DNA from: Euryarchaeota archaeon UBA552
Lineage (GTDB): Archaea > Thermoplasmatota > Poseidoniia > Poseidoniales > Thalassarchaeaceae
Length of the DNA: 64,000 nucleotides
Assembly (NCBI GenBank): GCA_002499585.1
Contig: DAMH01000027.1
Span: forward strand, 68,479-132,478
Direction of reading: 5' to 3'
Shown here: one piece after another, positions 26,070-36,283 of the stretch
Layout: the number at the start of each line of letters is the position of its first letter
Numbering within the stretch: the stretch's first letter is position 1
Made by a program: the position numbers and the translations under genes
The notes under the pieces: model-generated
Seen by the model: only the letters and a program-made list of their open reading frames with translations
Databases searched by the model: none
What the model was told of the DNA's origin: nothing

Positions 26070-27583
26070 GTCATCTCTCCTCCAGTTGTTGATTTTAGAC
26101 CTAGGTTTTTCTCTATGCCCAAGGATATTCGAGAAAGGTAAAACGCAATGATCCAGAATACAAACGCTGCCAAATAGAGGGGTTCCATGATATCAAGTGC
26201 AAACTCTAAGTCTGTGGTTGGAAGGTCTTTGGCTATTTTGAAGAAATCGAAGATCCCTATTATGAAAATCAACGTCGTATCCTTCCAGAGCCCGATGAGT
26301 AAGCTGACCAAGGAAGGGAGGGTGGTTCTCACAGCATTTGGTAGGATCACGGTTGTTTTTATTTGATTGGGGTTCATTCCCAAGGCTGTAGCAGCCTCTA
26401 TTTGGCCGCTGTTGATGGACTGTATGCCGCCCCTAAGAATCTCCGCTGTGTAACATCCTCCAAAGAATGCGAACATGAAGAGAGTGCGCATAATCGAATC
26501 TGCGTCTGAGAAGGGAACTATGACATCTTCAAGTAGATATTTCGCAAAATACAGCCAAGCCACCATGGGACCTGCTCTGACGATCTCAATAAGCATGGTT
26601 GATGGCCATTTGAATATAGGTAGGTTGCTCTGTCTTCCGAAGGCCAATACGACTCCGATGCCCAGCCCCAGAACACCTCCGGCCGTCGCAAGTACCAAAT
26701 TAACGAACAAACCGCCCCAAAGGGCTGGTTCTATGCCCTCTTCCATCAGACCACGCTCCACAACACTGTCTGGCGGATTCATAACGAATAGGGAAAAGAA
26801 GAACGTGAAAATACCGAGGATTGCAGTCAATTTCTTCAGTTTGTTTATCTGAAACTCTTCAGATCTCTCACAATACCACCTTGATACCATGAATGCAACA
26901 AGTCCCAACACTGAACATCCACAGATTTTGACGATTGGCCAGAAAGGTTCGTAATTTTGATTCTCCGGGTACCATGCGAAAGATATCAAAATTAATGTCA
27001 GGGTGGTGTAATACAACCCGAAGCGCCTAGCACTGATTCCCGATGTGCCATATGCAATGCATATGGTCGAGGTCAGCACGAACAACGAAGACCATAATCT
27101 CCACATCTGATTAGTTTGTCCTTCGACTGCCATGAAGAAGTTCATCTCATGTCCAGCGAACAATTGAACTCGACTCGCCCAGACAACTCCCCACCTCGCC
27201 TCGATAAGGATGAACTCCAGAAGCCAATGGCAAAGGAACATGATAGACGAAGCTGCGATTATTCCGAGTAAGGCATTGAAAGTTGATTTGAAAATTGTGC
27301 CTTTGAGTACTGAAATCAAGATGCACCAGGATAACAAAAACATGGCAAATCCTGCTGCGATAGAGAACAACAAGCCAGTGGGCGCTATCCCACCGTAAAT
27401 GACAATCTCATCATTCACTGCAACTATTCCTGCAAGGATAGAAAGTGACAGGCATGCGATCGAGGTTGTTTTATTCAGAACCTCGTGTTTTGAGATTCTC
27501 TTCAGGGGTTTGCCTGAGACAAATTGTTCCCATTGGTTGACCCTTTGAATGAAGCTCGGAGTATTTCGTTCTGAGCTCATCAT
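26066..27583 (-). CDS. Polar amino-acid ABC transporter permease (AapM-like, extended)
   Basis: The C-terminal 220 residues are a HisM/GlnP-type permease with the EAA loop EAATALGMNPNQIKTTVILP and five or so helices. The first half adds about seven more membrane helices, so at 505 residues it is longer than Aap/BztC-type permeases (about 400). The partner permease is likewise extended, so the two probably form a heterodimer. The start overlaps the upstream gene's stop (ATGA). Confidence 0.88.
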   Translation of the reverse strand: MMSSERNTPSFIQRVNQWEQFVSGKPLKRISKHEVLNKTTSIACLSLSILAGIVAVNDEIVIYGGIAPTGLLFSIAAGFAMFLLSWCILISVLKGTIFKSTFNALLGIIAASSIMFLCHWLLEFILIEARWGVVWASRVQLFAGHEMNFFMAVEGQTNQMWRLWSSLFVLTSTICIAYGTSGISARRFGLYYTTLTLILISFAWYPENQNYEPFWPIVKICGCSVLGLVAFMVSRWYCERSEEFQINKLKKLTAILGIFTFFFSLFVMNPPDSVVERGLMEEGIEPALWGGLFVNLVLATAGGVLGLGIGVVLAFGRQSNLPIFKWPSTMLIEIVRAGPMVAWLYFAKYLLEDVIVPFSDADSIMRTLFMFAFFGGCYTAEILRGGIQSINSGQIEAATALGMNPNQIKTTVILPNAVRTTLPSLVSLLIGLWKDTTLIFIIGIFDFFKIAKDLPTTDLEFALDIMEPLYLAAFVFWIIAFYLSRISLGIEKNLGLKSTTGGEMT

Positions 27584-29427
27584 ATTTTCACCTTCGTGAC
27601 TCTCGCGTTGTAGATATTCATGATGACGGAAATCGTCAAACTGCCGATCTGATAAATCACAAGCAATAATATGAACAGAGGGATTAATTTGCCGACATTG
27701 TTCATCATGACAAGAGTGATGTAGAATATATCGCTATAGGCCACTATGATGGCCAGACTGGAATTCTTCCATACATTCATGTATTGACTGTTCAATAAGG
27801 GCACCATACTCCTAAGAGCTTGTGGAAGGATTACGAGTCTCAGACGTTGGAATGGGCTAAGGCCAAGGGAGATCGCTGCCTCAACTTGCCCCCTTGGCAG
27901 GGATTGGATGCTCCCTCGGACGATCTCGGCAACTATCGAGGCTGTGAATAGGGTTAATGACAAAACGAGGGCGACGAATGGGCTGGTAATTTTGAAACCT
28001 GTTCCACCCTCAATATACCACATTCCTGTGCTCGTCTCATTTGGTTTAACCAACTCTGGGACGCTGAAATCACCTGTAAAGAAGACGGCAGCACTTACTA
28101 GTATCGCGAGCCCCCAGAAGGATATACGGCGTATTACCCCCTCATTGGAATCGTCAACACCGTCTCTATCGGCGTACCAAGTATAGATCCTCGCACTCAT
28201 CAGTATACACAATGATATGACTGTGTTCACTGTATCGATGCCGGGTATCCAGTGTCCTTGTTTGCTAATGTAAAACAAATCGAGTACGAAGAACTCATCC
28301 CCAAAAGCAGGTAGTGCCTCTCTAAGTTGTACAGCGACGAAGAAGAGTAGTATTGCTAGGGGGATGTTTCTGAAAAATTCCACATAGCCCGTGGCTAGGC
28401 CGGATGCAAGCTTGTTGTTGGATAGCCTTGTGACTCCGACAAATATTCCCAACAGAGTGCAGAGGACTATTGCAACGAGCGTTGCCCTTACTGAGTTGAT
28501 TATACCCGCCCTGTAAAATGTCCAACGACTATCTTCTGTTGGATTGATTTGCCAAGGCCAATTATTGAGCGGGAAGCCTCCTATATCCTCCATAAAATCA
28601 TATGACAGGGCCCAATTTTGATCAGTTTTGATCAGGTACATTACCCTGAGCACCAGGAATAGTATGAACGGAGCGGCAAACATGAAAATCGTGGCTGAGA
28701 ATTTTTTATCCTGGGTTGATGGCTTGGACCTCTCCAGTGATAGGTCCCATGATGAGTAAAGTCCCATGAATAATGTGAGCAAACAAGCGAATAGAATAGT
28801 TCTCGATATTAGCTCATAGAATGAGTAGGAAAATGCAGGTAGGAAAATAGGAATCAGCAGCGTGGTCAGGTAAATCGAGACAACGACGAGAGTAGCGATG
28901 TATCCTTTCCAATTCTGCCTGATTATGCTGATGCAGTCTAACGGTGATTTTGAAATGGCTACGATGGTCTCGATGATCTCTTGGCAATCGTCAAAAATCA
29001 GTATCGTACACGAAGTTATGACTCCAAACAAAAACAGCCATTTCTGGATACTAGGTGTGATTTCAACTGCCTCTACAATCAATAACAAGAAGAGGAAACC
29101 GATAAGGCCGACTATAATCGTGGGATAGCCTCTCCAGTCAGAGGGGGAAGAAAGCAGGTTTCTGTGTTCGTTAGTCGCGAGAATGAACAACAACAAGAAG
29201 ATGCCGCCGACCACTTTGAAAGTGAAATCAAGTGGGTAATATGAGTTGTTTATTTGAATTCCCAGCGGAGTTACGACGCTGACCCCTATTTCCCCGATTA
29301 TGTCAGCAGACAGAGTGAAGAATTTGTCTAGGTATAAGTAAAATAAATAGGACCCGATTATTATTAGTGCATATTTTGGAAGGTCCTCTTTCGTGAAGAG
29401 GATTCTTTTTGGATTGTTAGTTACCAC
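27580..29427 (-). CDS. Polar amino-acid ABC transporter permease (AapQ-like, extended)
   Basis: A 615-residue membrane protein. The permease core starts at about residue 300 (NSVRATLVAIVLCTLLGIFVG) and carries the EAA loop EAAISLGLSPFQRLRLVILP. As in AapQ/BztB, a long extracytoplasmic insertion separates helices within the core. Ahead of it are about eight extra helices; ordinary AapQ is about 400 residues. It has a GTG start about 10 nt after GAGAGG. A strong hairpin separates it from the binding-protein gene upstream. Confidence 0.88.
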   Translation of the reverse strand: MVTNNPKRILFTKEDLPKYALIIIGSYLFYLYLDKFFTLSADIIGEIGVSVVTPLGIQINNSYYPLDFTFKVVGGIFLLLFILATNEHRNLLSSPSDWRGYPTIIVGLIGFLFLLLIVEAVEITPSIQKWLFLFGVITSCTILIFDDCQEIIETIVAISKSPLDCISIIRQNWKGYIATLVVVSIYLTTLLIPIFLPAFSYSFYELISRTILFACLLTLFMGLYSSWDLSLERSKPSTQDKKFSATIFMFAAPFILFLVLRVMYLIKTDQNWALSYDFMEDIGGFPLNNWPWQINPTEDSRWTFYRAGIINSVRATLVAIVLCTLLGIFVGVTRLSNNKLASGLATGYVEFFRNIPLAILLFFVAVQLREALPAFGDEFFVLDLFYISKQGHWIPGIDTVNTVISLCILMSARIYTWYADRDGVDDSNEGVIRRISFWGLAILVSAAVFFTGDFSVPELVKPNETSTGMWYIEGGTGFKITSPFVALVLSLTLFTASIVAEIVRGSIQSLPRGQVEAAISLGLSPFQRLRLVILPQALRSMVPLLNSQYMNVWKNSSLAIIVAYSDIFYITLVMMNNVGKLIPLFILLLVIYQIGSLTISVIMNIYNARVTKVKI

Positions 29428-29455
29428 TTACATGCCTCTCGATAATTTATTAGGG

Positions 29456-29481
29456 CCCGGGGAGGCAAACGCCCCCCCGGG
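29456..29481 (-). terminator. Intercistronic GC-rich hairpin between binding-protein and permease genes
   Basis: A stem of CCCGGGG paired with CCCCGGG (7 bp), one A/C mismatch, then GGC/GCC closing a 4-nt loop. It lies 35 nt after the binding-protein stop and 29 nt before the permease start. Such hairpins commonly protect or partially terminate the mRNA so that the binding protein is made in excess of the membrane subunits. No T-tract follows, so full termination is unlikely. Confidence 0.6.
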
Positions 29482-29515
29482 ATTTTGCGTTTTGTCTAAT
29501 CCTGGGTGCTAGTTC

Positions 29516-30706
29516 TCAGCGCATTGCTGGAGCATACTGCAGGCCGCCCTCGGATACAAGGGCGTTCTGCGTGCCCTCACGAGGCAGGACACAATTTGTC
29601 ATGGCGCTCGAACCGCTGTGGCCGTCATAGTCGCCATCACAGAATGAGTTATCATATGCTTCACCATAGTTTCCTACTGCTGAAAGAACATTTTGGAACC
29701 AAGTGTCGACGAGTGGGTTGTCGTCGGTTCCCAGACCGAGACGACTGTTCAGCAGTCTGTTGACAGCTGGGTCGCTCATGTCAGCGGAGTCATAGTTCCC
29801 TGAGTGGATGCCCATTTCTTCAGCGGTTACCATTGCGAACCATACCCACTGTACGACTTCTTTCCATTGGGTGTCCATGTCTCTGACAGCGGCCGCCAGA
29901 GGCTCTTTCGAAAGGAGTTCTGGAGCAATCCACAGATCCCATGAAGAGGCGTCTACGTTTTCGATTCCACCGTTCTCCAACTGCCACTTGTACGCTGCCA
30001 TGGCGGAACCGTCGCCTGTGTAGGCATCGCATTCATCGCCTGTGAAGGCTGCTCGGGCAGCCGTTGCATCGTCAGCAACGTAGGTAGTCGGAGCAGGTCC
30101 CGTGCCACTCCATGTAGTGATGTAATCCTGTACGTTGCCCTCGGTAGTTGTTCCGGTTGCTACACAGATTACTGCCCCTGATAGGCCGTTGATTGAGTTG
30201 CCTGCGTCAGCCTTCGAAATGGATTCGCCCTTGACCAGGATCGACTGGCCGTCGAAGAAGTTGACTCCGGCGAAGTCTGCATTCAAGTCTGCGTCCCTGG
30301 AGGTCGTCCAAGTTGTCGTCCTGATTAGAACGTCTATCTCGCCGTCTCTGAGTAGGTTGAATCTCTCAGAGCCGCTTGCGTAGACATAGTTTATGTCTTC
30401 GCTTGGGTCCAAGCCGATAGCGGCAGCCACTGCTTTGCAGTATTCTATGTCAAGGCCTTGGTATTCGGAGTTGTCATCGGCCCTGTAGCCCATGCCCCAT
30501 TGCTCGGTTTTTACACCGCAGTTCATGGAGCCGCGCGCGATAATCTCATCCAAGGTGCTCACTGGAGTCCCAGCCTCTAGTCCTCGGGCGTATCCGTCCG
30601 CATCGGCCTGATCTACATCGTCTTGTGTGACGTCAGATCCGGTACAACCCGCAAGGGCCGCAGTCATCATTAACAGCATCATTGTTACAGCGATATGTCG
30701 TTGCAT
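29516..30706 (-). CDS. Amino-acid ABC transporter substrate-binding lipoprotein (AapJ-like)
   Basis: A lipoprotein of 396 residues whose signal ends with the perfect lipobox LAGC (Cys21). The mature part is a family 3 binding protein close to AapJ/BztA: YQGLDIEYCKAVAAAIG, RTTTWTTSRD, CVATGTTTEGNVQDY, and KEPLAAAVRDMDTQWKEVVQW. AapJ-type systems take up a broad range of L-amino acids. The start is set at 30706, not the ATG eight codons earlier, because a TATA element would place transcription initiation at this codon. Extra Cys residues near the C-terminus (FCDGDYDG) are unusual for the family. Confidence 0.92.
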   Translation of the reverse strand: MQRHIAVTMMLLMMTAALAGCTGSDVTQDDVDQADADGYARGLEAGTPVSTLDEIIARGSMNCGVKTEQWGMGYRADDNSEYQGLDIEYCKAVAAAIGLDPSEDINYVYASGSERFNLLRDGEIDVLIRTTTWTTSRDADLNADFAGVNFFDGQSILVKGESISKADAGNSINGLSGAVICVATGTTTEGNVQDYITTWSGTGPAPTTYVADDATAARAAFTGDECDAYTGDGSAMAAYKWQLENGGIENVDASSWDLWIAPELLSKEPLAAAVRDMDTQWKEVVQWVWFAMVTAEEMGIHSGNYDSADMSDPAVNRLLNSRLGLGTDDNPLVDTWFQNVLSAVGNYGEAYDNSFCDGDYDGHSGSSAMTNCVLPREGTQNALVSEGGLQYAPAMR

Positions 30707-30727
30707 CGGTCTTTTTAGAACTGGTAC

Positions 30728-30740
30728 CATATATAGAGAT
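30728..30740 (-). promoter_or_regulatory. TATA box of the amino-acid transporter operon
   Basis: The minus strand reads ATCTCTATATATGG, with the TATA core centred near 30733. That is 27 nt upstream of the ATG at 30706, the standard archaeal TATA-to-start distance, implying a leaderless transcript. The annotation-style ATG at 30730 overlaps the TATA box itself and can be excluded on that ground. Confidence 0.65.
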
Positions 30741-30810
30741 TCGTCCAGATGTTAGAATTTATCCGATTTAGTGGACGAGAATGGGTATGTTTTTCCAGTT
30801 TGGGTTGGGC

Positions 30811-30835
30811 GGCGGGGCGGACAAGCCGCCCCGCC
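30811..30835 (-). terminator. Perfect 10-bp GC hairpin downstream of 16S rRNA
   Basis: GGCGGGGCGG and CCGCCCCGCC form a 10-bp perfect stem with a 5-nt loop, 23 nt beyond the 16S 3' end. It probably ends or helps process the 16S transcript. No T-tract follows on the minus strand, and no 23S gene follows. Confidence 0.5.
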
Positions 30836-30857
30836 AATCCCGGTTTCCAGAGTTACG

Positions 30858-32329
<1,472 letters not shown>

Positions 32330-32410
32330 TTCGCGTGAGCTCAATCACGATCCTTGCTGGAGTTTTGAGTTGTCGTTTGACTATTGAATCTTAAAGTGCT
32401 TAGCGGTGAG

Positions 32411-32421
32411 AATATTATATC
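32411..32421 (-). promoter_or_regulatory. TATA box of the 16S rRNA promoter
   Basis: The minus strand reads GATATAATATT, a strong archaeal TATA element. Transcription would begin about 27 nt on (near 32389), giving a roughly 60-nt leader before mature 16S. It is the best TATA match in the secY-16S interval. Confidence 0.6.
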
Positions 32422-32435
32422 TGCACCCTTGCACA

Positions 32436-32576
32436 CCTCCTGAAATCAGGAGGATTTTCGTCGTGGATCACCAATCTAAGTCCCGAACTCGGTTCGGGAC
32501 CGCACTTCCTCGGCAACATCTGACGTGAATGATGACTTCACGACCCCGAGGGGTTCCGTCTCCAACGCCCGTCAGA
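32436..32576 (-). other. Structured non-coding interval between secY and the 16S promoter
   Basis: The 330 nt between secY and 16S hold no convincing gene but several perfect stems. CCTCCTGA/TCAGGAGG lies at 32436-32453. A 9-bp stem GTCCCGAAC/GTTCGGGAC with a 3-nt loop lies at 32480-32500. A 7-bp TCTGACG/CGTCAGA pair (32519-32525 with 32570-32576) encloses an ACCCC/GGGGT hairpin and a CGTGAA/TTCACG hairpin. A TATA-like GATATATGG sits near 32600. The interval may be the terminator of the ribosomal operon, an unrecognised small RNA, or both. It lacks SRP RNA, 5S and RNase P RNA signature sequences. Confidence 0.4.
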
Positions 32577-32661
32577 CGCAGCGCGCCTCCGACTTGCGGT
32601 CCATATATCAACATGACGCGTCGATATAGACTTTCTATGAGCCCCCACGCAGGGTCTAGCT

Positions 32662-34581
32662 TCATGATGCTCCAAAGAACTCACGTAATACAGGATGCAT
32701 CTCCATGGCTTGCTCTTTCTGAATCTGCTCGTATGTACGCAAGATGATTCCCACAGCGAGCAGCAGGCCCGTACCAGTGGCGTTGCCCACCGTTCCCAGT
32801 AGATCAGCACCGGCTGCTAAGAGTCCGACGAAGGCTCCTGAGAAGAGGGTAACAGGTGGAATGTACCTTTCAAGTATCCTCTCGACGACTTGAGGGTTGT
32901 TCCTGAATCCCGGTATCTGCATTCCTGTCCTTTCGATTTGTTTGGCTACATCTTTGGGGCCCATGTTGGTGGTTTCGATCCAGAATTTGGCAAACACCAT
33001 ACTCCCGAGTGTCATGAATGTGACATAGGTCAATACGTGAACCATAACTTGTCCAAGGCTGTGGCCGTATGCGTCTCCTGTTTGATTCAATAGGGGAATA
33101 AGCCAATCACCAACGCCATTCACCATTGAACTGTACCAGGCAAAGCCGTCTGAGGGGGTTGTTGCACCTGGTTCATAGCTTCCAAACCAGTGGGCCTTGG
33201 AGCCCCATCCGTTCCTGCCAAGTATCGGGACGGTCGACAAAACAGGGTGACTCCAAAATAATAAGGTGAACATGTTGACGTTTGCCAATAGTGCAGCCAT
33301 CAATATCACAGGAATGTTGCTGGCGTAGACCAGCCTGATAGGGTACTGACCACGATGTCCTCGGACTTTACCGTGAGCAAGTGGTAACTCCAACTTTGAT
33401 GACTCTGCGTATGCCACGACAAGGAAGACTATGATGGAAGATACCAGAGCAGCAATGGGATTCGAGTGATTCAGTAGAATCTGTTCGAAGCCATTCTGGG
33501 ATACCAGTTGCGAGTTTGTTGCACTCCGTAATGTGTAAAATATCATTGGGAGAGTGCCTGCGGGTGGATTCTCGAAGGACAGGGGGGCACCGCTCACCGT
33601 TGGCAATGGGGAGAGTGTTCCGACGAACGTGGATTGGGCCACTCCTGCTGCGATGAAGAGGGAAATCCCGCTGCCAATTCCCCATTTTGAAACCAATTCG
33701 TCCAGCAGAAACACCAGGTAAGAGCCAATAAATAGCTGAACTACAATAATGGTGTTGGCCCAACCAACACCGAAATCGAGTATTAAACTCTCATGTGGGT
33801 CCAAGAATCCGTAGACTTGTGGAATGGATTCTATTGGAATCATCAGCAAAACAAGGATTTTCTGTATTCCTTGATAGAGCTGTTTATCTGCTGAGTCTTG
33901 AAGGTCCAGCTGTATTATTTTGGCACCTGAGAACAGCTGCATTATGATTGACGCCGTAACGATTGGCCCTATGCCGAGGTGCATTATGGAACCTGATGCT
34001 CCGGCCATGATTGCCCTGAACGAGGAGAACACATCCAATGTCGAGTCTGATAGTCCCCAAATCATGACGTTTGTCATCATGAAGTATATTATCAGGACTA
34101 GAACGGTGGTCCAGAGTTTCTGGTTAAATCTGACATGACCTTCTGGTTTCACGATTGAAGGGTAGACATCGACCATTCTCTTCAGTGCGTAAAGCCTGCT
34201 TGACTCGGGTCCAGTGTACATCAGGCAGGAGAGCGCAAGCCCGGCTGCAAGTCCTAGAAGAGCTACCCCCACAAGCAAAAAACCGACTGCTTGTTGATCC
34301 AACCATCCCCAGACGACCATGCTAGTGACGGATATCAGCCATACAGATGGTTTGAGCCACCTCCCTAATGCTGAATCGGATAGTGCCTCAGGCAAGTCGT
34401 TTGTGACTCCCCAGATGACAAAACCGACATACGGGAAAGAAACAGCGAGAAGGGTAAGGGCCCATGTTTGATCTGCGGCGTCATCTCCAAACAAACGATC
34501 TCTCTGCCACCACACCAGAGACCCCCAGTAAATTGACGCTACGATGAGCAGGGCTATCAGATTCGGTTTCCTACCCTCCAT
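32662..34581 (-). CDS. secY: Preprotein translocase subunit SecY with N-terminal membrane extension
   Basis: The channel subunit of the Sec translocon. The canonical SecY part begins near residue 145 (YALKRMVDVYPSIVKPEGHVRFNQKLW, then the first channel helix) and includes the plug region with SGSIMHLGIGPIVTASII. About 140 residues with four extra hydrophobic helices precede it. The total is 639 residues, against roughly 450-500 for most archaeal SecY. The start is put at 34581, after GGGTGA. An upstream in-frame ATG at 34614 would overlap rpl15 by 16 nt. It is last in the ribosomal protein cluster. Confidence 0.93.
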   Translation of the reverse strand: MEGRKPNLIALLIVASIYWGSLVWWQRDRLFGDDAADQTWALTLLAVSFPYVGFVIWGVTNDLPEALSDSALGRWLKPSVWLISVTSMVVWGWLDQQAVGFLLVGVALLGLAAGLALSCLMYTGPESSRLYALKRMVDVYPSIVKPEGHVRFNQKLWTTVLVLIIYFMMTNVMIWGLSDSTLDVFSSFRAIMAGASGSIMHLGIGPIVTASIIMQLFSGAKIIQLDLQDSADKQLYQGIQKILVLLMIPIESIPQVYGFLDPHESLILDFGVGWANTIIVVQLFIGSYLVFLLDELVSKWGIGSGISLFIAAGVAQSTFVGTLSPLPTVSGAPLSFENPPAGTLPMIFYTLRSATNSQLVSQNGFEQILLNHSNPIAALVSSIIVFLVVAYAESSKLELPLAHGKVRGHRGQYPIRLVYASNIPVILMAALLANVNMFTLLFWSHPVLSTVPILGRNGWGSKAHWFGSYEPGATTPSDGFAWYSSMVNGVGDWLIPLLNQTGDAYGHSLGQVMVHVLTYVTFMTLGSMVFAKFWIETTNMGPKDVAKQIERTGMQIPGFRNNPQVVERILERYIPPVTLFSGAFVGLLAAGADLLGTVGNATGTGLLLAVGIILRTYEQIQKEQAMEMHPVLREFFGAS

Positions 34582-34598
34582 TTTAGTCACCCATTCCC

Positions 34599-35018
34599 TT
34601 ATTCTTCTTCCCATTCGTCTTGGTCGGATCCAAGGCTCAGAGAACCGCCAGCTGATTCAATCTTCTCAACAGCTTTCGCAGATGCGAAATCAACGACCAC
34701 ATGGACCGGTTTGGTAATTCTACCCGAACCAAGCAGCTTATCGTATCCCATCGAAGTTAGGTTGATTTTATCATTGTCTTTAGCTATCTGATCCAATTGG
34801 GAGACGTTGATGCTGTTGTGGACGGTTCTGAGGCTAGGATCCCGATTAAAGCCGTGCATGCCCCAGTGTTTTGGCATGTACTTCAGACGTGTCATGAGGC
34901 GATGCTTGTTCAACCCAGCATTTCCTCTGCCTCCTCTTTTTCCAGCTCCTCTTCCTGCCTTTTTACCTCGTCCGTGATATCGTGATCTGCCTCTGAATTT
35001 ATTCGTTCGCGATACCAT
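34599..35018 (-). CDS. rpl15: Large-subunit ribosomal protein uL15
   Basis: A 139-residue protein with the Gly/Arg/Lys-rich uL15 N-terminus (GRSRYHGRGKKAGRGAGKRGGRGNAG), which threads into 23S rRNA. A C-terminal globular domain follows, with VHVVVDFASAKAVEKIESAGG. The acidic tail DEWEEE is an addition. It sits between L30 and SecY, as in other archaeal spc-type operons. Confidence 0.95.
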   Translation of the reverse strand: MVSRTNKFRGRSRYHGRGKKAGRGAGKRGGRGNAGLNKHRLMTRLKYMPKHWGMHGFNRDPSLRTVHNSINVSQLDQIAKDNDKINLTSMGYDKLLGSGRITKPVHVVVDFASAKAVEKIESAGGSLSLGSDQDEWEEE

Positions 35019-35027
35019 AGAAACACC

Positions 35028-35498
35028 TCATACCATCCTTGAAACTAGTTCACCAATTTCCGAGCCTCTGAATCCGAGAGCGCCGCCAGTTGTGTAGGGC
35101 CTTTTGATTCCACCCCAGCCTTTAGACCCGCGTGGGGGGTGCAGCCTGAGAACCGGTTTGAGTCCCTCGACGGACTTCATGGTAGCTTCCCCTGCGGCGA
35201 GAGCCTTTGCGAATGAGTCGACTGAGTCGTACTCACTGCATGCTGATATTACATCGTCATCGACGGACTTGTCGCCTGACATTCGACCCCTGTTCCGAAT
35301 CAGATCTGCTATGGCTGGAGCATCGATTTGCCCCCATGTAATGAAGTCTTTTGCCTTGTGCAACATCCCCTTGTATGTGTCCCTCTCGGGTATGATTGTG
35401 GCATGATTGACCTTTGTCAGATTCAGCATCGACATAGTCTCGCGGATAGATCGCTCGACGCCACGGTCGCTGCGGACTCGAATAACTAGGTATGTCAA
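35028..35498 (-). CDS. rpl30: Large-subunit ribosomal protein uL30
   Basis: A 156-residue archaeal/eukaryotic-type uL30. It begins TYLVIRVRSDRGVERSIRETM with the LNLTKVNHATI segment, and ends in the family-specific LHPPRGSKGWGGIKRPYT region absent from short bacterial L30. Its ATG overlaps the S5 stop by 4 nt. Confidence 0.95.
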   Translation of the reverse strand: MTYLVIRVRSDRGVERSIRETMSMLNLTKVNHATIIPERDTYKGMLHKAKDFITWGQIDAPAIADLIRNRGRMSGDKSVDDDVISACSEYDSVDSFAKALAAGEATMKSVEGLKPVLRLHPPRGSKGWGGIKRPYTTGGALGFRGSEIGELVSRMV

Positions 35499-36283
35499 AC
35501 CGATTCCTCCCCTTGGGTGATGTGAAGTCTTTGTCTATCCTGTTGGCCGATTCTGGTCATATTGAGTTGTTTGAGTGCATTGAATGTCGCTTGTGCGAAA
35601 TTAATTGTCGTTCTAGTCTGGCCCGCAGTTGTGGACCAGACATCTTCAATTCCTGCTTTGCTTAGGACACGTCTTCCTGTGTCTCCGATGACGAGGCCTT
35701 TTCCGGCAGGTGCAGGCATCAGTGTTACTCGGGTTGAGCCCGATCTACCTGTTACTTTTATTGGCACGCTGCGGCCAGGGCCCTGTCCTGATTCCCAAGA
35801 TCCGTTGCCTCGCATAACTGGAATCAAGCTCATCTTCGCTTTTGTGATCGCCTTTTGGATGGTGCTCGCCACTTCTTTTCCTTTGCATATTGATAGCCCT
35901 ACATAGCCATCTTGGTTACCTACGACGCAAAGTACATTGAATCTTACTCTCCTGCCGGAGTCGGTCATCCTTTGGATCATATTTACGGCAAGAACGTCCT
36001 CTTCCAAGTTGGGTATGAGTGCATCGATTATCTCAACCTCTCTTATGGGCAGTCCAGAAGAAACAGCCTGATTGTATGAGAGTATCTCACCATTCATGAC
36101 CATCCTTCCTAACCTTGTCTTGGGTTCCCATTGCCTGAGTTCTGCGAATCGATCTGGCCCCCCTCGCCGCCTTGTTCCAGATTCAGTTTCTGGGGCATCT
36201 GCATATCCAAAAGCAATTGCAAGGCCAGATGCCAATGTTGGGATTTCCTCCTGATGTTCAGGGGTTTCTGTGTCGTCAGTCAT
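35495..36283 (-). CDS. rps5: Small-subunit ribosomal protein uS5
   Basis: A 262-residue protein with the uS5 double-stranded-RNA-binding domain (VLAVNMIQRMTDSGRRVRFNVLCVVGNQDGYVG) and the C-terminal domain with PAPAGKGLVIGDTGRRVLSKAGI. A ~60-residue N-terminal extension, acidic and Thr/Glu-rich at first, makes it longer than typical archaeal S5 (about 210-235). Its ATG overlaps the L18 stop by 4 nt and it helps maintain decoding accuracy. Confidence 0.95.
   Translation of the reverse strand: MTDDTETPEHQEEIPTLASGLAIAFGYADAPETESGTRRRGGPDRFAELRQWEPKTRLGRMVMNGEILSYNQAVSSGLPIREVEIIDALIPNLEEDVLAVNMIQRMTDSGRRVRFNVLCVVGNQDGYVGLSICKGKEVASTIQKAITKAKMSLIPVMRGNGSWESGQGPGRSVPIKVTGRSGSTRVTLMPAPAGKGLVIGDTGRRVLSKAGIEDVWSTTAGQTRTTINFAQATFNALKQLNMTRIGQQDRQRLHITQGEESV

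Noticed and set aside
32461..32660. SRP RNA, 5S rRNA or RNase P RNA between secY and 16S
   Set aside because: The SRP helix 8 motif, the 5S loop sequences and the RNase P GAGGAAAGUC core are not present; only generic stems are seen.
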